Source: a virus
Reading direction: 5' to 3' (one strand)
Virus record (IMG/VR): IMGVR_UViG_3300018080_005856
Span: 86,488 to 150,487 of that record
DNA: 64,000 bases
A program made the translations under genes and the position numbers. The notes under the pieces are model-generated. The model worked only from the letters and a program-made list of their open reading frames with translations. It had not been told where the DNA came from and made no database searches. Numbering within the stretch: position 1 is the stretch's first letter; each line of letters starts with the position of its first letter. Of the stretch, positions 26,801 to 38,200 are shown in pieces.

Positions 26801-29800
26801 CGCGCACGCTGCGTCAGGGCGCCACTCAGTAGATGTTACTGACTCAGCACTTGTACATGATATAGTAGACCTGATGAAAGGAGCAAAACCAGATGAAGCT
26901 GTGTTCTTAGAGTTACCGGAAACAATAGTTATGAACGGAAAGGAGGTAAGATACATACCTATAGATAAGTTCGATGTAGCTGATACCTTCGAACTAGAAG
27001 CACGAAGAGGACCAGATGGTACCACCCTGGATGATTATCTGCATAAGAAGTTTACAACCGGTTCTGGGTTTCACAGTAACCGAATGTACATAATGAAAGA
27101 GACAGCACGGATATCCGAAGAGATGAGAATGTTGAAGAGAAATAGGAAGGGTACCTCTCATTTGAAAGAAGAAATGAAAATAGCTGTATCCAGGTATTAT
27201 GCTGAGTTGGATAGACTTCTCAATATGAAGAACAGCCCGGCTCTAAAAGCAATGTTCTCATATAATATGCCTTTCAGTATGAGAGGGGTAATAAACAGTT
27301 TATCAAAACATGACGCTGGCAAACTCGTAAAGGGAGTAGATGGTATACCGGTAGATCAAATGTATATACATGCTGACTATGCTACGCAACTTATATCAGG
27401 TGGAAAGATAAAGAGCATGTCACATGCCAGGAACTTGGCTAGAAGCACCGAGGCTATATTAAAAGTCCAGGAACTTCTAAAAGGAGTTGATACTTCGTTC
27501 TTCGAAACATCATCAGTAGATGATATGGCAGAACTAACAGTCAAACTGGGTAAGAGCTTGGGGAGAATGACAAGAGAAACCAAGGCAACTATGGATCTTC
27601 AAACTGTCAAGGAACTAATAGGCCTGGGCTATGCTGCCAGAAAGCGGGGATCTACTATGCTAAGGTCAATGTTGGAGTCTAAGGATGGACGCTCAAGAAT
27701 GGGAAGGCTGGCAAATGAACTCAAGAACTCTTCATTGATGAAAGGTGAACTAGACGGCATGGCTGCAGACGATCTTAAAAGAGTAAGGGCCATGAGTAAA
27801 TACACTCTAGAAACAGTTCAGGCTATTCAAGAGGGTACCTTGGAAGTTGGGGGAGTCATGGTACGGGCGCCTGAGCTTTCCCAGATGTCCATGAACTATT
27901 TCAAAATGAAGGTCCTTGGAGCTACAGAGTTTTCCCAAAAGACTGTAAACGATAAGTTGGTCAAGGAAATACTAAGCCGCATGAAGGATGATAAGGGAAA
28001 GGGAGGCATGTATATAGCCAAAGAGGCGGCAAAGCAGATAAGCGGTGACCAGGATATGGACCCTAGCGGGTTTGTTGTTACTACCCTAGATGTGCTTGAA
28101 AACCAATCAAAGAAGGTTGCTCAGCTATCTATATTAAAGGAGGCAAAGCTTCTAGGAGTAAAGGGTAGTGATATACAGAAAGCACTGTATCATGACGTCA
28201 CAGAAGAGACTCTAGTAAATCTTACCATGTCAAGATTATTCCAAACAGCTACAGACGACGAGGGAAAGATCATACTACAAAGACCAGCTAGTATATCCGC
28301 TATCACACAAATGGATGCCATGGGAGACCTTCTAAAGGAAGCCAGAGTAGATATAAAGGGAATAGAACAGTACGTAGGAGAATCGCTGTTGGGATTCTAT
28401 CCGGATCCGGCTGACCTAAAGGCACTAGGTCTTACTCATGTGCAGGTAAGAGACAATGTTGTTGATAAGATAATGAAGGAGGCCAGAAAGTATCTGGGAA
28501 ACAACGCAAGGCTGGAAAACCTTTCTGTTATAGTAGGAACCAGGGAGTTACCTAATAAGTCCATAAGAAAGACTGTAGAGCAGCCGAGTATAGCTGTAAA
28601 AGATCCCCAGAAACTTATATCTGAGACGCCCGAAGCAGCTCCAATAGTTGCCAAGCAGGCCATTACTGCTGATGAACTTTATGTTCGTGATGCAATATCA
28701 AAAGTAGACGCGTCAGAGTTCAAGGCTTATCAGGAAAGAGTTATAAGAGAAGAAGCCCCAAGGTTCCAAATAATAAAGGAGCAGGTACCGACTGGATACA
28801 ACGCTGCAAAGGCCTTATACACTCTGAACTACAGTTACGTAACAAATGAAGCAGACAAGGCATTCCTTACATGGATGGCAGATAAAGTACTAGCACAGAA
28901 TGTAATTTCCTCCAAGCATGGTACTCCCCAGGTTCTCGTAGACATGACTAAGACTCTTAGGAAACTTGGCAGCATACATAACGAAGTGATGGAAGCTGAT
29001 ATAACAAAGCTTGTTACGCAGAATGCGTATCTTACTGTGAGCCAAGCTGAGAAAGAGGACATGGCAAGATTAGGGTTCAAAACGGAAGATGTGAATATGG
29101 ATCTTTACCAGGACTATATTGACAAGAAGTTGGTCAATCTTACTGAGTTGAATAACATACATGAGACAGTTACCAATGATATGATAACAAACGCCTCTAC
29201 TCTCCGTAGCAGCGAGATGGATATAGAGAAAGTGTTCCGTTCAACTGTAGATCTTAAAGTGAAGAACAGTTCTCTTCTCAAGAATTATCAAATGCTGGAG
29301 ATGGATTTCACTCCTCTATTAGTATCTAATGAATTAAGAAGAGCTAAGGAAGCTAAAGAGAACGTAGCCAAGTTTAGAAAGAAGATGACAATGGCTAGTG
29401 TTCTGGGAGAACCTGAAGATGTGATAAGACAGAGATATATTACTATGATAGGAGCTATGAGAGAATACTCTTTTAAGAACAGGGGAATAAGTGTATTTGA
29501 TGACCCAGCAGTTAGCACGTTCAGACATATGGAGGGAGGGGAAAGATCTGCCCTGGAGCTCATAAAACGATTCGTAAGCAGAGAATCAACAAGAACAAAT
29601 AGCGCTGACGGGATTGTCACAGTAAGAGCTCAAAATACCATAGAGGGAAGGCTCATTAAACTAGGAGCAGTTATCACAGGACGCAACGATATAAACCGTA
29701 TGATAATAGGCGGAGATACGTTATCTGACCGCCAAATGAGATTAAATTACCTCCACAGCCGAGAATTACGGCAACTCAGAAGAAGCTATGCTGAAAGAAT

Positions 29801-30245
29801 AGTAGAAGAGAGCAGTGTATTCCGTACTGGATCTATGTTTAATCTGATAGAGAAGAAAATAGTGCAGAGTACTGACACAGTAGCCCAGGATATGGCTCTA
29901 AAAAGAGTAGGTAAACTGAAAGGGGCCAGTTTGCTTGTAGGTCTTTTAGCTGGTACAATAATAGGGCAGTCAATAAATCAGATTGCACATGGATATCCTG
30001 TTCCAGATCTAGGAGGAATAAGAGAAGGTCTTGGGGGAGAATACTTTGAGAATAGATCGGGTTACCTCGGAAGAGAAATAGAGGCAACCATGGGGCACAG
30101 ACCAACCAAGATAACCTCCAACAGAATATACGAGAATGTGGTTAATCGAGAACTTGGTTCTATAGGCGACGCTGAGGTGGCTGCCGGGTCCACGGTGGGA
30201 GTACGGAACCTTTCACCATATCTCAAAGGTACTATAATAAGATGA
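23880..30245 (+). CDS. Second giant virion protein, unknown
   Basis: The 2,121-residue protein starts two bases after the preceding stop, with GAGGT upstream. It is mainly helical and charged throughout. There is a possible membrane segment near residues 18-34 (LGLIGMISVTGI) and another near 2010-2030 (GASLLVGLLAGTIIGQSI), followed by a tail with GGIREGLGGEYFENRSGYLG. I looked for RNA-polymerase motifs such as DFDGD and found none. No peptidase or nuclease signature stands out. It is nearly the same length as its neighbour, but no obvious sequence similarity was seen. It may be a second tail-lumen or ejected protein. Confidence 0.75.
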   Translation: MAFTDPRRAIAKAEQGEMSEFSTIKNLGLIGMISVTGIRLSNYMERQRAAIEENVLRAKTEIERAALIFTDDTNMKLNTKEGTVSRVEYIDTGEGYDPMAEWQALKEKGLSEPAPFTDTMMPAEMSDELYEQAKLVDDLNMRLAGREPMTASEASQSMARYRRLSDRLQKEYPGLQASVESVEGLRITKVTETGTDFLMHVHDGVRHEVINLPKWSSGILSWGGNMYATKQPAQITGNMIQVGGTIENVIKRVAERLRKGTFGRVGKARELRDIIRNQLHVNIGKLVDGHSIKHLLTKEVSFESLAAKFGGKPSEAGSQAREWVASLTDRLSVYAKTGPGLRRLDKIFPGNIPTISLTSSSEASFVKGFNMRTRLPYGVGPLDTRAKASTTRANYIKGKYMFDARMSPTKVASKLGPLPMDAADLLSKEMVEGLPGGFMNMGVYLGKGEIEKLGPGGGVYLLRNLMDPTGQMSEDLLNAREFDGVRERVHRIPITSRQEGMQILRDMKAMIGDKKELILRKGSQIGPIGSPRAVVMDERQKVTYTNIIEDELIIRTEADRPLGLMTKATQSKVMIQRVEMAGTSSELFSSLHPESTLIGKMVQQTKAAQLGAEMLVNMDALMKYQGGGLGWGIIQKTMSDLINLKKAEIARIHKENASKILPTEMKKLEGELKDLLRTFLGADIDNVVHSVGIVQDANRPYIILKGADQMPSGVAATMADPAFYKLIDIEDAFFKASAGDWSKLEEYERRVSTHAKNVGLPQYRMITTVSNVEREMASMVEKSEQFMPTIVRTRLSKGGKVGHKMIWAMAQVPWMTHQQNAYEYARFGGLVRSKGGYSGGFRSTLDHYEIAKTAGWHQYARYLDMLMDHDMDYIRDKMYTAEAMLLGPKASLQKPPIGTINVSGMTVIKQAQLNQTGINKRLAEYNFHEGAMKYAGIWRVHHSNLSGLQGAIDDPEVKHLIDDGIIQFDDLRTTAHAASGRHSVDVTDSALVHDIVDLMKGAKPDEAVFLELPETIVMNGKEVRYIPIDKFDVADTFELEARRGPDGTTLDDYLHKKFTTGSGFHSNRMYIMKETARISEEMRMLKRNRKGTSHLKEEMKIAVSRYYAELDRLLNMKNSPALKAMFSYNMPFSMRGVINSLSKHDAGKLVKGVDGIPVDQMYIHADYATQLISGGKIKSMSHARNLARSTEAILKVQELLKGVDTSFFETSSVDDMAELTVKLGKSLGRMTRETKATMDLQTVKELIGLGYAARKRGSTMLRSMLESKDGRSRMGRLANELKNSSLMKGELDGMAADDLKRVRAMSKYTLETVQAIQEGTLEVGGVMVRAPELSQMSMNYFKMKVLGATEFSQKTVNDKLVKEILSRMKDDKGKGGMYIAKEAAKQISGDQDMDPSGFVVTTLDVLENQSKKVAQLSILKEAKLLGVKGSDIQKALYHDVTEETLVNLTMSRLFQTATDDEGKIILQRPASISAITQMDAMGDLLKEARVDIKGIEQYVGESLLGFYPDPADLKALGLTHVQVRDNVVDKIMKEARKYLGNNARLENLSVIVGTRELPNKSIRKTVEQPSIAVKDPQKLISETPEAAPIVAKQAITADELYVRDAISKVDASEFKAYQERVIREEAPRFQIIKEQVPTGYNAAKALYTLNYSYVTNEADKAFLTWMADKVLAQNVISSKHGTPQVLVDMTKTLRKLGSIHNEVMEADITKLVTQNAYLTVSQAEKEDMARLGFKTEDVNMDLYQDYIDKKLVNLTELNNIHETVTNDMITNASTLRSSEMDIEKVFRSTVDLKVKNSSLLKNYQMLEMDFTPLLVSNELRRAKEAKENVAKFRKKMTMASVLGEPEDVIRQRYITMIGAMREYSFKNRGISVFDDPAVSTFRHMEGGERSALELIKRFVSRESTRTNSADGIVTVRAQNTIEGRLIKLGAVITGRNDINRMIIGGDTLSDRQMRLNYLHSRELRQLRRSYAERIVEESSVFRTGSMFNLIEKKIVQSTDTVAQDMALKRVGKLKGASLLVGLLAGTIIGQSINQIAHGYPVPDLGGIREGLGGEYFENRSGYLGREIEATMGHRPTKITSNRIYENVVNRELGSIGDAEVAAGSTVGVRNLSPYLKGTIIR

Positions 30246-30394
30246 AGATAACATTGTATGTACGACCTGATGCCAATGTATCATCATATGCCAGGTCCAT
30301 AAAGTCACTCATAGAAGAAGAAACCGGGCAGTTGTGTATAGTGAAGGTTTCTGAAAGTAAATTTAAGCCTGTGAAGGTAAAAGAAGAGAGTTAA
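30242..30394 (+). CDS. 50-residue coupled protein, unknown
   Basis: The ATG at 30242 overlaps the previous stop (ATGA), and the TAA at 30392-30394 overlaps the next ATG (TAATG). The frame fills the gap exactly. The product begins MKITLYVRPDANVSSYARSI and ends KPVKVKEES. It resembles a small alpha/beta domain with an initial strand (KITLYV), a helix (SSYARSIKSLIEEE) and a second strand (QLCIVKV). Coupling on both sides argues strongly that it is translated. The function is unknown; a small adaptor or assembly factor fits its position between two large virion genes. Confidence 0.75.
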   Translation: MKITLYVRPDANVSSYARSIKSLIEEETGQLCIVKVSESKFKPVKVKEES

Positions 30395-32280
30395 TGAGTA
30401 CTTCCTCGGATAACATAAGAAGGATGGCTGCCGGAGAACCTATAGCTAGGATAGGCGCTATATGGTACGGTGATGTAAGCGGGACAACTATTCCTAACAT
30501 ATACTATTTCGGGAATAAGAATATGCAGAGTGTTATGCCACTGCGGGCAGAGTCAGCTATATCGTTCTCAACTTCTAGTCCTCCTGTAGATATGTTACAG
30601 ATGGAAATAGTGATCAACTACAGCAAGTTCGTCACACATCTCCAGCGCCTTATGGCACAGATACAGATATCTCCAGTGCTACCAGTACAAAACCCGGTTG
30701 TTGCTGCAATGACACAGCCTGTACAGACCAACAAAGAGGTGTACGTTGCCTATGGTTTCATGAATGTCAATGATAAAGATATAAAAGACTCCTCAAATCG
30801 CAGGGCACTTATGAACATGTATGCTACTGTGCCTGTCAATATGAAAATAGACAACGCAGTTATAGAAACTATTCCTGGCAATCCCAGAGATGTAAGAGTA
30901 ATCCTGAGGCTTACCAGGACATTAACAGCTACTGTATATGGTGATAAAACACAGTATATCAGAACTATGGAAGGGGCTGTAAATCAGAACAAGTACATAG
31001 AGAAACTTCTATCAGAAAGTGGCGATAATGAGCAAATAGCTGCTATGGCTACTATGATGGGAGTGAATACCCCAGCAATACAGGATGCTATAGATGCTAT
31101 GTCTACTCCAATATCGTTAGGAGAGGACATAGGTATAACTATAGGAGCAGAAGTGAATGAAGTACTTGCACCAGACCTATACCGGGTTACCACAGATGAT
31201 GGTAATAGTGCTCTTATTATGCCATATGGTATTGAATGTTTTAACAGCAGAGAAAAGATAAGACTATTTATGGATGTAAGTCACTATGATGATTACCCAG
31301 TAAAAGGAGCAGAGAAGAACAGTGTAGAGGCTTTAGGATACTTTATAGGGAGTATGTTTGGACTTACCATTCCCAATGAAAGGTTGAGAATAACTGGACC
31401 TGATTTCTCAGGGGCCAATAACAGAATAACCATGCATACTATACAGAAGGGGCCAATAGGTCTTCTCGATAATCCCAATGCAAGCAATGAAGATGTTTCT
31501 ATACATTATTGCATCATAACTCATGATCAAATGGGAGATATAGGTAATACCTTATTATCGTTGGGAGAAGCTTTCGACTCTCCATTATATGATAGTGAGA
31601 TAGTTCCAGAAGGATACACAACAGCTAGGATTGCAGCAATAAAGGCTGGGGAAGAGACCGTATCAAAGCAAGAAGCTGGAGACACCTATAGTACGTATTC
31701 ATGTGCCAAGGTATTGACTAGGAATGCCAAGGCAGAAATACCATGGACACAAAGAAGAAACATGAGGAACAAGATTTCTACTGGGGTAGACCCATCTGTA
31801 GGATTTATATCAAGTCCATATACAGCTACGGTGGAATCTATAACTAATGGCGATACTATTGTTGTCAAGAAGTCAGACAATTCTTCAGTAACTCTTGGAT
31901 TGTTTGGTATAGATGCGCCGGAAACTGGACAACCTGGAGGAAATGAGGCAACAGCCTGTCTTTCTAGCTTGCTTCCAATAGGTAAAACTGTAACAATTCA
32001 ACATGTTCCATCTGGTCCAGCCGGGGGTGAAGTAGATATATTTTCCAGATATTCATCAATAGTGAAATCAGGAAGACTTAATATAAATACAGAGATGCTG
32101 AAAAGGGGTATGGCGTGGGCATATCCTAACAAACGTTTTGATGTATTGAATGAAGAATACGAAAACCTTATGGTTGCTGCAAGAGATAGAAAGATAGGTA
32201 TATGGGCATTGACAGAGAAGAAAGCAAAATGGACTCCTGCCGAATACCGTAGATACATGCAGTCCAAGGGAAGGATATAA
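30394..32280 (+). CDS. Tail/baseplate protein fused to a staphylococcal-nuclease-like domain
   Basis: Residues 1 to about 470 form a virion-type domain with no recognised enzyme motif. Residues about 477-610 match the SNase/thermonuclease fold: NGDTIVV with D487, FGIDAPET with D507 and E510, FSRYSSIV with R552 in the Arg87 position, then LKRGMAWAY and ARDRKIGIW. The family cleaves DNA or RNA in a calcium-dependent way using two arginines, Asp and Glu. The position equivalent to Arg35 is Gly502 here, so activity may be weakened or changed. Overlaps with both neighbours show tight coupling. A nuclease carried on the tail could act on host nucleic acid at entry, or the fold may be only a binding module. 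Confidence 0.75.
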   Translation: MSTSSDNIRRMAAGEPIARIGAIWYGDVSGTTIPNIYYFGNKNMQSVMPLRAESAISFSTSSPPVDMLQMEIVINYSKFVTHLQRLMAQIQISPVLPVQNPVVAAMTQPVQTNKEVYVAYGFMNVNDKDIKDSSNRRALMNMYATVPVNMKIDNAVIETIPGNPRDVRVILRLTRTLTATVYGDKTQYIRTMEGAVNQNKYIEKLLSESGDNEQIAAMATMMGVNTPAIQDAIDAMSTPISLGEDIGITIGAEVNEVLAPDLYRVTTDDGNSALIMPYGIECFNSREKIRLFMDVSHYDDYPVKGAEKNSVEALGYFIGSMFGLTIPNERLRITGPDFSGANNRITMHTIQKGPIGLLDNPNASNEDVSIHYCIITHDQMGDIGNTLLSLGEAFDSPLYDSEIVPEGYTTARIAAIKAGEETVSKQEAGDTYSTYSCAKVLTRNAKAEIPWTQRRNMRNKISTGVDPSVGFISSPYTATVESITNGDTIVVKKSDNSSVTLGLFGIDAPETGQPGGNEATACLSSLLPIGKTVTIQHVPSGPAGGEVDIFSRYSSIVKSGRLNINTEMLKRGMAWAYPNKRFDVLNEEYENLMVAARDRKIGIWALTEKKAKWTPAEYRRYMQSKGRI

Positions 32281-35200
32281 TGGCAAATAAGGTACATATA
32301 ACTGACGAAGATAGAAAAGCAGCTGCCGACGTTTTCTCTGCATATACCGGTGAACTGGATGAAGATCAATATATAGATCCAGGTACTATACCAGTCACTG
32401 ATGATATGAGTGAGTGCCAACCATTCATAGACCTTGTTAAACAGCTTACTGGAGAATCCACTACCGACATAGCTGATCTTCCGTTTGATAAGTACACACC
32501 ATTTGACCAAACACGTTTGGATCATCAGTTCAGGATAACAACAGTACATAAGGATCTTACAGCTATTGTACCAGAGGTAGACAGGTTCAAGGAATTCTAC
32601 AGGATAGCTGAGCAATTTACTAATGAGAGTTCTCTGATAGTATCAGCAGCAATGGACTCCAATATCAAAGATATCACATGTATGCCTCCCTCTTATGTGT
32701 TTTCATATGCAGCAAAGAAGATCAGAGAAGTCATTACTATGCTGCAGAAGGAGAACATACCAGGGTTATCTGACCTGAAGGACTATGCCGGCAGATTTGA
32801 TCGGCTAGCCTCAGACGCGAAACATATGCAGGCACCATATCCTGACACATCTACTCCTGCGTTTGATCCAGATGATTATGCTATCAGAATAGTTGCAGAT
32901 AGTGTTACGTTCCCGCTTGTACCACGACTTAACGAAACGGAACCAACTGGGGACTTTGGATTTATGACTCCTGAGAGACCCTCACATAGAGGACTAGATC
33001 TTAAAGTCTACACCGAGCAGGCAGTAAGCAATACGGGGAAAATATATTATACTTCTTCACACCCTGTTGTTGCAATTGCAGAAGGCAAGGTAATACATTG
33101 TACCTCTTCTAACAATCTAGCTAAACCATGTGTACGATTCGATACTGATACTAATCATGGAGAAGATGTAGACGGGAAGATATTCGAGGGTAGAGACGGT
33201 GGGAACATCGTAATCATATGGCATCCTGATCTTGGTAAAATGTCAGCATACATGCACCTTAGTGAAATATCTGTAAAGAAAGGTAACAGTGTATTAGCCG
33301 GTGATGTAATAGGAGTAGCAGGAAATACTGGTGGATCTACCGGACCGCATCTCCATTTCGAGATGAGAGATCCTTCCCTAGCCAAGGGAGCGGCAGCAGA
33401 TATCTCATCGTGGAGAAAAGGAGTACCAATAAACCCATGGCCATACATTGGTGGAGGATATAATGGGGATCCCACAAACTCTGAACCAGCCATAAAGCTT
33501 GAAGCAACTCAGGGAAACCTGAAGGCTGAGGATACAGTAGAAGACTTCAGAGAATATCTCAATTCTTTAACAATGTCACCGGCGGAGAACCCCGAAGATC
33601 AATCAAATGTACTATATGCAATTCACAGACAGATAATGGCTAGGGTAACTTCTTCCGTTCACTCTGTGTATGTTAATGATATCAGCGGGAAAGCTGAACA
33701 AGTGACAATAAACTGGATGCCGGGAACAAGCAAAGCTATTCCTATAGAGGGGCAAAGTGCACCGGTTATACAATCACTTGGTGGAAGAAACGTGCAGGTT
33801 TCTATTTCGTTAAAAGGCATTAGTCCTGTAGAAGTGGCCAAGATAGCTCTTATGTTTAAGGTTCCCAGTACTGACGAAACAATAGCAGGTATGCTGACGC
33901 TAGCAAGAAGTGGCATGTTCGGAGAAACATCCATCAGAAACAGTTACCTGCAAAGATGGTACAGAACTGATCAAATAGAGAGCATGTTACGTGGCATAAG
34001 TGGTTCCACCCAAAAAGTACATCTAGATGAACCAGTAATCGTAGATAATGAATACCTTAACTCTATGGGGCTTAAAACCTTTCATCCTATAAGTATGGAA
34101 GTGAAAACAGTTCCCCAAGCATCAGAAGCATATGACATACTTCTAACGCTATCATATATGAACCTCAGAAATAGAAGCTTAGAATCTTTGAAGAAAAGCA
34201 GACATGGTATTCAGGCACCAGTTTTACCTGTAACGGCTAGAGTTTTTCCAGAAAAGGCAACGGGAGATTCAGGGTTCGGACTAGAATCCGATTATCAAGC
34301 ATATGGGATACTGAGTAGATTGTCCATTGTAAACTGTCTTGCTGAAATATTACCTCTGTATATCATGTCCAGAGTGTATAGGTTGTATAAAACTATGTCA
34401 GAATATACTCCAGGATCAGTAATAGATCTAGACGGACTAGATATCATGACAAAGATCCTAGCACCAACCGGCATAGATACGGCCATAGAGAAAGTATTCT
34501 CCACAGTAAGAGATTACGATACGGATGTTCCCTCCTTCTCCAGTGCTATACTCGATGCATCTATGGAACTTGCCAACCTGGGGACTGTTGCAGCATTGTC
34601 ACGTTACACTGAAAAGACAATAGAAGTAGCAAAACAGGGTACAGGCAGCAATAAGTTCTCAAAGATTGTTGCCGCAACACTTGGTGCTGTTACTACGTTA
34701 AACAGTGTTCTGAAATACGCTTTTGGTCCTGTTGGCACCCCAGAAGTAAACAGAGGAGCGGAGACAAGAACACTTTATATGAACATTCCCAGCCTTGCTC
34801 CTATAATGATATGGTCATTGTTAGCGGAATTTATAGACAGATTATCAGCCGGGAAGGAGAATGAGTTCTTTTCAGAAATATCCAATGATGTCATAGATAT
34901 GTTGAATGATTCCTATGCTGAGCCCAATGTCAGAACACTCAGAATTGGTGGGAGCGATGAAGTATTCGTAGAAGTAAAGGGAGCTATAGGACAAGAAGCA
35001 GCTGGTGGAGAATACAAACCTCTGTTTATCGGAGAGATAAAACTCTCTATGATAATGGGAGGAGAACACGATGATAGTGAACGCAATACTCTATTCGGAA
35101 GCATAGATGTCAGTGAAGGTCTTGGTCAAATATGGTTCGGATCCGAAGATGCTAAAGCTTTAAGGAAGAAGCTTGTGGATGAAATCGAAACCATGGCCAG

Positions 35201-38200
35201 GAATCCGAGAGGAAACTACGATACGAGATTCCTATATCCGGCAGCTTATGGTGCTGTAGAGATAAACTGGTTAGCAATAGATGCTATAAGAGCTGCAGCT
35301 TTAGCTATAGGACCAATGCTGGCCAATGATAATATGAAGCCGGGAGGTGATATTCCCGATGGACATATGAGTGAGTTCTTCCAAACCGCAGCAGAGCTTC
35401 TTAGAGATGAAAGTGCTAGAAACCATTGCTCCGACGTTCTTACATCTGTTCTCACGTATTCTATGGCAGATGTACTAGCAAATGGAATGATAGCTACTCA
35501 TGGTAGAAAAGCGGCATATGCTCATAATGACTCTGTACTAAGAGCGTTTAACAAGATGTCCAGTTTAGAAACAGAGGATACAGTTGTTACAGCTCTGCAG
35601 TATTTGGGATCCAGAATACAATCACATATAGTGAAAGCCAGAAGAGTTACACAAAGCAGAGATATGTGCACACAGGTAGTATCCGGAGTGTTTGCCGATA
35701 GATCTTTCGGTGGTTCCAAGGACCTAAGGAAAGGATATTGCTGTGCTCTCGGCTCTGTTCTTAATTATATGTATCAAGTTGCCTATGCCGGCACAGAAAC
35801 AGTGAGCAGCCTTCCGCCTGAATATAATGACTATACTATCCCAGCCATGCTACAGATAATAGATAGGGATCGTGGTGAGCTCATGATAGACGAGCTATTG
35901 CATCGTGGCAAAAGCTTCTTCGCTGCTACGGTCGGTTTTCTCCCTGACATAATAATAGGAGCAGCTATAGCTTTGTCAGGTCCTGGGGCAGTGCTAACCA
36001 CTATATTCTATATAATACGCGGAGCCATGGATATATGGGCAGTATGGGATCTAGTCATGAGTATATTCAAAGAGAATGCTATAGAATTTGCATTCGGAAG
36101 AGGTAACATATTTGCCATGTCCAGATGGTGTTCAGGAAGAATATCAGATGCAATGGATCAATCACAATTGCTAGAATGCTGTATTAAGAGCGGAATCTGG
36201 ATGCCGGCAGCTCTAAAACCAAGGGGTGATACATTTGATGAAGAAAGAACATCATATAGAGATTTCCCTACTGTGCATAGGGGCGGAAAACCATTACCCC
36301 CAGACTTCTTCGTATATAAAGTAGGCATTTTATCTAAGGCGTATGACGATATGAAATCGTACATAAACTCGGCTGTAGAGTCTACTAGAGACCGTTACGC
36401 CGACTTGGATAACGATAATGTTGAGGCACTAAAGACTGAGCTAAAGCAAGAAATAGACGAATCGAGAGAACTATCTAGGGCTAGAGTTCAGGATGCTCTT
36501 ACCAGAGCGCTAATAGATAGTACTCCTGAGGACAAATCACTAAAGAAAGACTACATGCAGGCTGTAGGGAAATCTGGGGATATCATAAGCTATGTAGTAT
36601 ATGGTAATAGAACAGATGCAGCAAAGAAAGGGCATATATGTTCTACAAAGTATGGGTCATATAGTAGTACAGTCAGCAAGGCCGGATCTATGTTGCATCT
36701 TGATATGAGTGACGTAGGTGTAGTAGTAAAGATAGGCAGTTCTTTCACTCCTATATCGAAGGGACCAGAACTGTCAGAACTCATAACTAATAAAGGCGAG
36801 CTAATGCAAATGATCGTAGAGGCCGCTAACTCGAGCCCCTATGGTAAAGTAAGAGAAAACCTGAAGTCATTCCTACAGAGATCTATAAGAGAAATACTAG
36901 ATTATATAGCAGCTACAAAGGCTCTAGGGGGACAGTTCGTATACGGTCTTGATACCATGCCAGGAACTATAGGAAACTTGATATTAATCAAGAACATTGT
37001 TGGTTCCAACATAAGGGCTATAGGGAAACCGGGACTGGCATTGTTCAAGAGCCAGATGGATAAGGTTGGACGAGATTCTCTAAGAAGATCCTCTACTCTA
37101 CAAACCCAATATATATTCCCAACTGTGAAGCTATACTTTATAGAAGAAGACAGCGAGAACTTTTATCTATTTGATGATTTGTATTCATATGCATCTATAG
37201 TAGAAGTATCAGTTCATATGGATAAATACAGCCCGGTCCGTACATCTGAGATAAAGATAACAAACCTATTTGGTATGTTGAACGATATACTATCTGACTC
37301 AAAGAACAAGGAGTATAACTTCTTTAGCGGTCCAGATGAGAACGCTCCTCTAAACTCTGTTATGTTGAGACCGGGATGCAAGATAAAGATCCAAGCCGGC
37401 ACTACTCCAATCCTAGACGAGCATGATACTATATTCACTGGAAGAATAAGCACTATAGATTTCAATGTTATCACAACTATTACAGCGGTAAGCGCTGGGG
37501 ACATGTTTACAGAAAGCTTAAGCATGGACGTGGTAAAGGTCTATGGTAGTCAGGCCAATGCAACAGGCGGACTAGGTACTAAACTGATACAGGCACCTAT
37601 CCGTGAGGGAATACAGTCTATGGTTGGTGATGACTACATGGCTCCAATTACAAAGCTAAAGACTGTCATAGGGTATGTATTGTATGATGTTGTACAGTCC
37701 ACGGAGAGGCTCACAGATTTCTCGCTAAGGCCACCTGTAGAAGTACAGGATCCTGAAATATCTCCTGCTACCAGTAATCTCATGGATATACTGAAGAAGA
37801 AGCTTATTATAACTCAGTCATCCTCGTTCATAGAATCAGTGAGCGGGGCCAGGGTAGATCTTCAGGAGAACCAACAACTGTTTGAAAACATATACCTTGA
37901 TACCGATGTTATAGGGTCATCATGGTTCGGAAACTTGACGTTTATAGGAGAAGGTGTGTGGGTTTCTAGAGATGAGTCAGCATGGGATATAATGAGTGAA
38001 CTAAATCTTCTCTTACCCAACCACGATGTTCTAGTGAGACCATATGATACTAGATCTACTCTAGTTTGGAATAACGACGATGGTTATTACCGGTTCAGGA
38101 GATGTGTAGACCTTGATAATATCCTTACTAATGCTCTTACAACCAAGCTTAGAATAGCAGGCCGGGACCCAAGGTTCAAACTTCTCCCTCTATTTGACGT

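Noticed and set aside
23880-30245. Virion RNA polymerase subunit
   Set aside because: No DFDGD-type metal motif or other polymerase signature could be found by eye.
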